Source: Saccharibacillus alkalitolerans
Lineage (GTDB): Bacteria > Bacillota > Bacilli > Paenibacillales > Paenibacillaceae
DNA: 64,000 nucleotides
Reading direction: 5' to 3'
Assembly: GCF_011090185.1 (NCBI RefSeq)
Contig: NZ_JAAFGS010000003.1
Location: forward strand, 667,308-731,307
Both the position numbers and the translations under genes were made by a program. A model generated the notes under the pieces. That model did not search any database and was not told the origin of the DNA. It was given only the letters and a program-made list of their open reading frames with translations. This document shows, one piece after another, positions 59,698 through 64,000 of the stretch. Each line of letters opens with the position of its first letter. Within the stretch, counting starts at the first letter, position 1.

Positions 59698-59708
59698 CGT
59701 CGCGTCAA

Positions 59709-60701
59709 TTATTCCGTCTTTTCCGTTTCCGCCGGTCCGGCTCCGTCTTTCGGCCCCCGGTACAGCGCTTTGCCTTCCAGCACGCGCAGCGGAATCGTCC
59801 ACTGTTCGTTGTCCGGCATCATGTCGAGCGCGTCTTCGGCCGCTTGGAGCTTGGCGTCCAGCTGATCGATGTAATGCAGCGCGATCGCTTCGGCCGTCTG
59901 CGGCTGCACCGGGCTGCCCCACTCGCCCTTGTTATGATGCGCCAAAATCATATGCTGCATCAGGATCACTTTTTCCGATGTCGGGTCCATGTCCAGCTTG
60001 ATCGCCGCTTCCGTCACCCAGGTGGAAGCCAGCGCCAAGTGTCCCATCAGCTTGCCGGTAAAGCTGTATTCGGACACGACGCCGAGTTCGGCGGTCATCT
60101 CTTCCGTCTTCGCGATATCGTGCAGAATGATGCCCGCCAGCAGCAGGTCCCGGTTCAGGAACGGACGCTGCCTGCAGATGAACTCGGCCAGCTCCAGCAT
60201 GCGTACCGTATGATAGGCCAGCCCCGCATAGAAAGCATGGTGCATGCCCTTGGCCGCCGGATAATGCATCAGCTTGTCGCCGACCTTCTCGACGCAGTAG
60301 TCGACGATGCGGCGCAGATCCGTGTCCGCAATGCCCGCGGCCGTCGTCTTGATCGTATAGACGAGATCGTTCGGAGGCACCGGCGCGGAACGGATAAAAT
60401 CGGTCAGCGTATAGCCGTCGGCCGGATCGGCCGGGCGCAGCTTGACGACTTTGAACTGCGGCTTTTCCCTATACTTCTGAACCACGCCGCGCACCTTCAC
60501 CAGCATCGGCGCGAAAAAGGTCTCTTTGTCCGCAATGCTGACGTCCCAGAACTTGGCCGGAATTTCGCCGCTCGAATCGGCCAGCACCAGATCGAAGTAA
60601 TCTTTCGGCGGAGTGGCGTTCGTCTGTTTCAACTCGGCGGATTTCAGCAGGTAGAACCCCGTGATGTCGTCGCCTTCGATAAATTCTTTGATCGTTTTCA
60701 T
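59709..60701 (-). CDS. yhaM: 3'-5' exoribonuclease YhaM
   Basis: There are 330 residues. The N-terminal OB-fold (about 1-110, with DYFDLVLADSSGEIPAKFWDVS) binds nucleic acid and the HD domain has LAYHTVRMLELAEFI, LLAGIILHDIAKTEEM and MILAHHNKGEWGSP (metal-binding His and Asp). YhaM trims RNA 3' ends in Firmicutes and was also linked to DNA replication. ATG 60701 has GGAGG six bases upstream and is preferred to an ATG nine codons earlier. The last 20 residues (RGPKDGAGPAETEKTE) are a variable tail. Confidence 0.94.
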   Translation of the reverse strand: MKTIKEFIEGDDITGFYLLKSAELKQTNATPPKDYFDLVLADSSGEIPAKFWDVSIADKETFFAPMLVKVRGVVQKYREKPQFKVVKLRPADPADGYTLTDFIRSAPVPPNDLVYTIKTTAAGIADTDLRRIVDYCVEKVGDKLMHYPAAKGMHHAFYAGLAYHTVRMLELAEFICRQRPFLNRDLLLAGIILHDIAKTEEMTAELGVVSEYSFTGKLMGHLALASTWVTEAAIKLDMDPTSEKVILMQHMILAHHNKGEWGSPVQPQTAEAIALHYIDQLDAKLQAAEDALDMMPDNEQWTIPLRVLEGKALYRGPKDGAGPAETEKTE

Positions 60702-60858
60702 TTGATTCCTCCGGTTGTGTTGAGTCATGGATCGAAGCCCTGTCGGACCGAATCTCTTTCTTCTATTATATAGAGTCCGCGTCCAGGAATAAAACCCCTT
60801 TGCCCCGGAGCCGGAAAAATCGGTCCGCTCATTCCCCTTCTCCTCCGCCTGACAAAAA

Positions 60859-60910
60859 ATACCCTGCGGTCCGGGAACGCGACTGTGCCGCGTCCTTCGC
60901 TGCAGGGTAT
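60859..60910 (-). terminator. Terminator of ykuS
   Basis: ATACCCTGC pairs with GCAGGGTAT across a long loop; TTTTTTG follows on the minus strand. It lies 33 bases past the ykuS stop. Confidence 0.75.
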
Positions 60911-60942
60911 CCGTTTGGAGCTGGGTTAGTCCGGCAGAGCGC

Positions 60943-61182
60943 TCAAGAGAGCCGGCTCAGCGTGTCTTCGACGCGGGATACGACTTCGTCGATCGACATT
61001 CCCTCGATGCTTACGACCGGGAAGTCGAACTGATCCGAATTTCCGTCGTTCAGCGTCCGCACCACGCCGAGATCGTATCCGCTGATGTTCTCGTCGCTTT
61101 CGAACAGCTTCACTTCGTGTCCTTTTTCCTCCAGCGCTTCTTTCACGTCGGCAAACGGCTGTTCCACTGCAATCTTGGCCAT
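60943..61182 (-). CDS. ykuS: YkuS family protein (UPF0180)
   Basis: This 79-residue protein begins MAKIAVEQPFADVKEALEEKGHEVKLFESDENISGYDLGVVRTLNDG in pieces and ends SIDEVVSRVEDTLSRLS, matching the UPF0180/YkuS family of Bacillales in length and pattern. No function is known for the family. ATG 61182 has GGAGGTG seven bases upstream; an ATG seven codons earlier is less likely. Confidence 0.9.
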   Translation of the reverse strand: MAKIAVEQPFADVKEALEEKGHEVKLFESDENISGYDLGVVRTLNDGNSDQFDFPVVSIEGMSIDEVVSRVEDTLSRLS

Positions 61183-61376
61183 GGTCAGGCACCTCCGGTT
61201 CAAAGAATATGGGCGGTTGTTCGTTTCCGCCGTCCATCTTATTCTTCCCCTTTTCGGCGCTTGCTGAAACCGGGACCGTCCAGACCAGACTTAAGCCGGG
61301 CCCCGCTCGAGCGCGGACAGCACCCTCTCGCGAACGTTCGGAATCGGACGAACAAGGAAGCTGCGCGGATGCCGAT

Positions 61377-63746
61377 TTACCGCGTCAACCGAATTCTGCC
61401 GCCGTCCGCCGGAACCGAGAAGGTAGTCCCTTCCGTTCCCGACGAGAACTCGACCGCTTGCCCGCCCAGCTCGACCGAAGAAGCGTTCAGGCCGTGTACC
61501 GTGATCCGGAACGAACGATAAGCGTCCGCGTAACCGGCATGCGTCTTTTCCAAGGCGATCTCCAATTCCCCGTCCCGCTCCGTCTGTTCAAAACGATATT
61601 CGTTGTAGCCTCCGCTGCGGTAATCGAAGCTTTCGCCGTCGTCCTGGGTATGCACGTATTCTCCGGTGCCCGGATACACGTCCAGCAGCAGCTCTTCGAT
61701 CTTTCGCTCGCCGACGTACTTCTGATCCGGATAGGTCGGCAGGAACGCTCCCGCGCGCACATAGATCGGACAGACGTCGAGCGGCGCGTCGGCCAGAATC
61801 GCACGTCCGCCTTCCTGCGCTTCGCCGGTGACGAAGTCATACCATTTGCCTTCCGGCAGGTAGACGGCACGATGCCGCTTGCCCTGCTCCACCACCGGCG
61901 CGATCAGCATCCGGCTGCCGAACAGGAATTGATCGTCGATCTCGTGCACGGCCGGATCTTCCGGGAACTCCAGCACGAGCGGACGGGTCGGCGCAAGACC
62001 GGTCTGCTCCGCTTCGCGCATCAGGTCGTACAGATACGGCAGCAGCCGATAGCGCAGCTTCATCGCTTTGCGGTACGCGTCCAGCGTCGCTTCGTCGTAA
62101 GCCCACGGTTCCTGGTCCCGCGTGCCGATCGCCGTATGGTTGCGGAAGAGCGGACTGAAAGCGCCGACCTGCACCCAGCGCGCCAGCAGCTCAGGCGTGC
62201 AGTCGTGAGAGAAGCCGCCCACGTCGCAGCCGTTGAAGGCGAAGCCGCTCAGGCCGAGATTCAGCGTCATCGGGATGGACAGGCGCAGATGCTCCCAGAA
62301 GCTTTGATTGTCGCCGGTCCACACCGTCGAGTATTTTTGCGTGCCCGCGTAAGCGGCCCGCGTGATGACGAACGGCCGCTTTCCCGTCGCTTCCAAAATG
62401 CCGTCGAACGTGGATTTCGACATCAGATGCCCGTAGACGTTGTGGACTTCGCGGTGATCCGTCTCCCGTCCGTCGTTTTTGAAGCGCACGTCGTCCGGCA
62501 GCGGACCCGTAAAGCTTGCGGGTTCGTTCATGTCGTTCCAGATGCCCGCCACGCCCGCGTCCGTCATGATCTTCTGATTGCCCGCCCACCATCGGCGCAC
62601 CGGCTCGTCGGAAAAGTCCGGATAGACGGAATCGCCCGGCCACACCGTGTTCACGTACGTCACGCCGTCGCGGTCGGTGGCATAGTATCCTTTGTTCAAT
62701 CCTTCGTCGTAAATCGAATAGCCTCTGTCCTTCTTCACGCCGGGATCGATAATCGTCACGATCTTGATGCCCTGCTCCTTCAGCTTGTCCATCATCGCGG
62801 CCGGGTCGGGGAAGCGCTCGCCGTCCCACGTAAACACGCGGTAGCCGTCCATGTAATCGATATCGAGATGAATCGCGTCCAGCGGCAGGTCATGCTCCCG
62901 GAACTTCTCCGCGATTTCCATGACTCTCGCTTCCGGCGCGTACGACCATCTGGATTGATGCGCCCCGAGCGTCCACAGCTGCGGCAGCGGCGTGCGGCCC
63001 GTCAGTCCCGTATAGCGCGTGACCACGTTTTTCATGTCCGGTCCGTAGATGAAGTAATAATCCAGATTGCCGTCGTCGGCGCCGAAGTAATAATAATCCG
63101 CGTTTTCCTTTCCCAGATCGAAGAACGTTTTGAACGGATTGTCGAAAAAGAGCCCGTACGCCGCCCGTTCCTTCAGCGTGATGAAAAAGGGAATGCTTTT
63201 ATACAGCGACTTATGGCTTTCCACATGCGGAGACGGATCGTCGGTGTTCCACATCTCGTATTCGTAGCCCTTCTTGTTGAGCGGGCCCGTCTTGTCCCCG
63301 AGTCCGTAGAACTTCTCTCCGCCTTCCATCGCCTTGAGAATCTGGATCTTGTGCTCTCCGCTCGTCCGCATGGCGTCATGCCCTTCTTCTTCGGCGATAT
63401 CCACGTTGCCGCGGCGCACGAACGGATCGCGGCCGCCGCGATAATCGAGACACAGCGGCGTGCCGGCGGCATCGTAGAAATCCACATGGAAATGGTCGTA
63501 GACGCGCACGGTCAACTGCTCCGTCGCGATCTCGATTCGTCCGTCGCGTTCGCTGAGCCGGAACTCGCACTCCTCAAACGCGGCATTCGGATGCTCGACG
63601 GCCCGCGATTCCCGTTCCTGCGTATACAGCGGCGAAAATACGTTGACAACCCAAGGGCTTACGACCTCGATCTGCCCTTCGCCGTGTTCGAAATGAATAT
63701 GTACCCGCCGGCCTTCCTTGTCGTACCCTGTCCGTTTGCCCCACAT
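61377..63746 (-). CDS. Alpha-glucosidase, glycoside hydrolase family 31
   Basis: This 789-residue retaining glycosidase has an N-terminal beta-sandwich with VEIVSPWVVNVFSPLY-like strands, a catalytic barrel with the nucleophile in GIWNDMNEPASF, the acid/base region WTGDNQSFWEHLRLSIPMTLNLGLSG and HQSRWSYAPEARV, and C-terminal beta domains with DVYPGTGEYVHTQDDGES. There is no signal peptide, so it probably hydrolyses alpha-linked glucosides in the cytoplasm. The start is ATG 63746, with AAGGAGG eleven bases upstream; an in-frame extension 56 codons longer has no such site. A LacI-like box overlaps its likely promoter. Glucose-linkage preference is not readable from sequence. Confidence 0.93.
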   Translation of the reverse strand: MWGKRTGYDKEGRRVHIHFEHGEGQIEVVSPWVVNVFSPLYTQERESRAVEHPNAAFEECEFRLSERDGRIEIATEQLTVRVYDHFHVDFYDAAGTPLCLDYRGGRDPFVRRGNVDIAEEEGHDAMRTSGEHKIQILKAMEGGEKFYGLGDKTGPLNKKGYEYEMWNTDDPSPHVESHKSLYKSIPFFITLKERAAYGLFFDNPFKTFFDLGKENADYYYFGADDGNLDYYFIYGPDMKNVVTRYTGLTGRTPLPQLWTLGAHQSRWSYAPEARVMEIAEKFREHDLPLDAIHLDIDYMDGYRVFTWDGERFPDPAAMMDKLKEQGIKIVTIIDPGVKKDRGYSIYDEGLNKGYYATDRDGVTYVNTVWPGDSVYPDFSDEPVRRWWAGNQKIMTDAGVAGIWNDMNEPASFTGPLPDDVRFKNDGRETDHREVHNVYGHLMSKSTFDGILEATGKRPFVITRAAYAGTQKYSTVWTGDNQSFWEHLRLSIPMTLNLGLSGFAFNGCDVGGFSHDCTPELLARWVQVGAFSPLFRNHTAIGTRDQEPWAYDEATLDAYRKAMKLRYRLLPYLYDLMREAEQTGLAPTRPLVLEFPEDPAVHEIDDQFLFGSRMLIAPVVEQGKRHRAVYLPEGKWYDFVTGEAQEGGRAILADAPLDVCPIYVRAGAFLPTYPDQKYVGERKIEELLLDVYPGTGEYVHTQDDGESFDYRSGGYNEYRFEQTERDGELEIALEKTHAGYADAYRSFRITVHGLNASSVELGGQAVEFSSGTEGTTFSVPADGGRIRLTR

Positions 63747-63813
63747 CTGCTTATTTTCCTCCTTTTGTGCAATCGTTTGCTCTATTCCTCTATTCTCTAC
63801 CTTGCAGCAAAAT

Positions 63814-63827
63814 GAGAACGTTGTCAA
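63814..63827 (-). promoter_or_regulatory. Possible -35 box with LacI/MalR-like operator upstream of the GH31 gene
   Basis: On the minus strand TTGACA (63822-63827) overlaps GACAACGTTCTC (63814-63825), a partial palindrome with the AACGTT core of LacI-family operators. A convincing -10 at 17 bases is lacking. The rest of 63747-64000 shows no gene I can support. Confidence 0.35.
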
Positions 63828-64000
63828 ATCGGTCCCGAACAAGGGCCGGGCAGGCCGGCAAACAAGTCCCTCTCGTCCGAATCGAAAGGATAGCAGCGGT
63901 ACGCTTAATCCCAACGCATTTTTTTCGGGCGAAAAAGAAGTCTGCGACCGTAAAAGCGGAAGAGCAGCGGGAAAACGGGCGACGTCTGCTCACATCAAAA

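Noticed and set aside
61209..63815. 868-codon plus-strand frame opposite the GH31 gene
   Set aside because: The minus strand carries all GH31 catalytic motifs; the plus-strand frame is Arg/His-rich with no domain.
1..64000. CRISPR arrays or restriction-modification and canonical phage structural genes
   Set aside because: No regularly spaced short repeats, cas genes, methylase-endonuclease pairs or phage structural genes were seen.

Overview
The window looks like a chromosomal segment of a monoderm Firmicute of the Paenibacillaceae. High overall G+C, sigma-A promoters, strong AGGAGG-type ribosome binding sites, the alr-mazE-mazF order, Tex, SprT, YhaM, YkuS, a GbsR-type regulator beside opuA and a secretin-less Tad pilus locus all fit a Paenibacillus or Saccharibacillus-like genome. 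The assignment rests on gene content and order; no database search was possible.

Layout. 1-2640: the start of a LplB/LplC-type sugar ABC importer operon and its LacI-family regulator, with an array of LacI-type palindromes. 2761-5741: an alpha/beta hydrolase, a 70-residue orphan and a chromate transporter. 5794-19052: an eight-gene minus-strand operon that pairs MoxR AAA+ ATPase, DUF58 and two large VWA membrane proteins with an ABC exporter, a coiled-coil membrane protein and a secreted GATase-like protein. 19260-22668: purU, an endonuclease IV with an extra C-terminal domain, and a TIGR01777 epimerase. 22792-33923: a complete Tad (type IVb pilus) operon running tadZ, cpaF, tadB, tadC, flp, tadE, DUF5702, a second TadE-like gene, prepilin peptidase and a DUF6382-FHA protein. 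A strong terminator hairpin sits between the predicted promoter and the first gene. 34098-36373: a DCC thiol oxidoreductase, a small zinc-finger-like protein, and divergent ohr and glutathione peroxidase genes.

36400-41000 is the odd stretch. It has visibly lower G+C, holds a 1307-residue protein in which a transglutaminase-like domain (catalytic Cys and His replaced) is fused to a full UvrA, and is bordered by a decayed drug-efflux (MFS) fragment and a frameshifted IS5-type transposase fragment. 41008-43956 is a tRNA region: two identical tRNA-Leu(GAG) copies enclose a 2.1-kb cassette (orphan UreF-like protein, divergent XRE regulators, CxxC protein), followed by tRNA-Lys, Glu, Ser and Asn.

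The remainder is mostly housekeeping and stress genes: SprT-like protein, serine hydrolase, Tex, a TRM11-like methyltransferase, L-serine dehydratase (sdaAB/sdaAA), the MazEF module with alanine racemase, GbsR with the opuA glycine-betaine importer, an NAD(P)-binding oxidoreductase, YhaM, YkuS and a GH31 alpha-glucosidase.

The genes that plausibly act together are the sugar importer and LacI; the MoxR/VWA/ABC operon (envelope maintenance is inferred); the Tad operon (pilus assembly, with the FHA protein as a possible phospho-signal input); ohr and gpx (peroxide defence); and GbsR with OpuA (osmoprotectant uptake). The best candidate for something undescribed is the transglutaminase-UvrA fusion and its island. 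Next come the tRNA-Leu-bounded cassette, the Tad leader hairpin and an approximately 180-nt imperfect palindromic element at 58477-58660.
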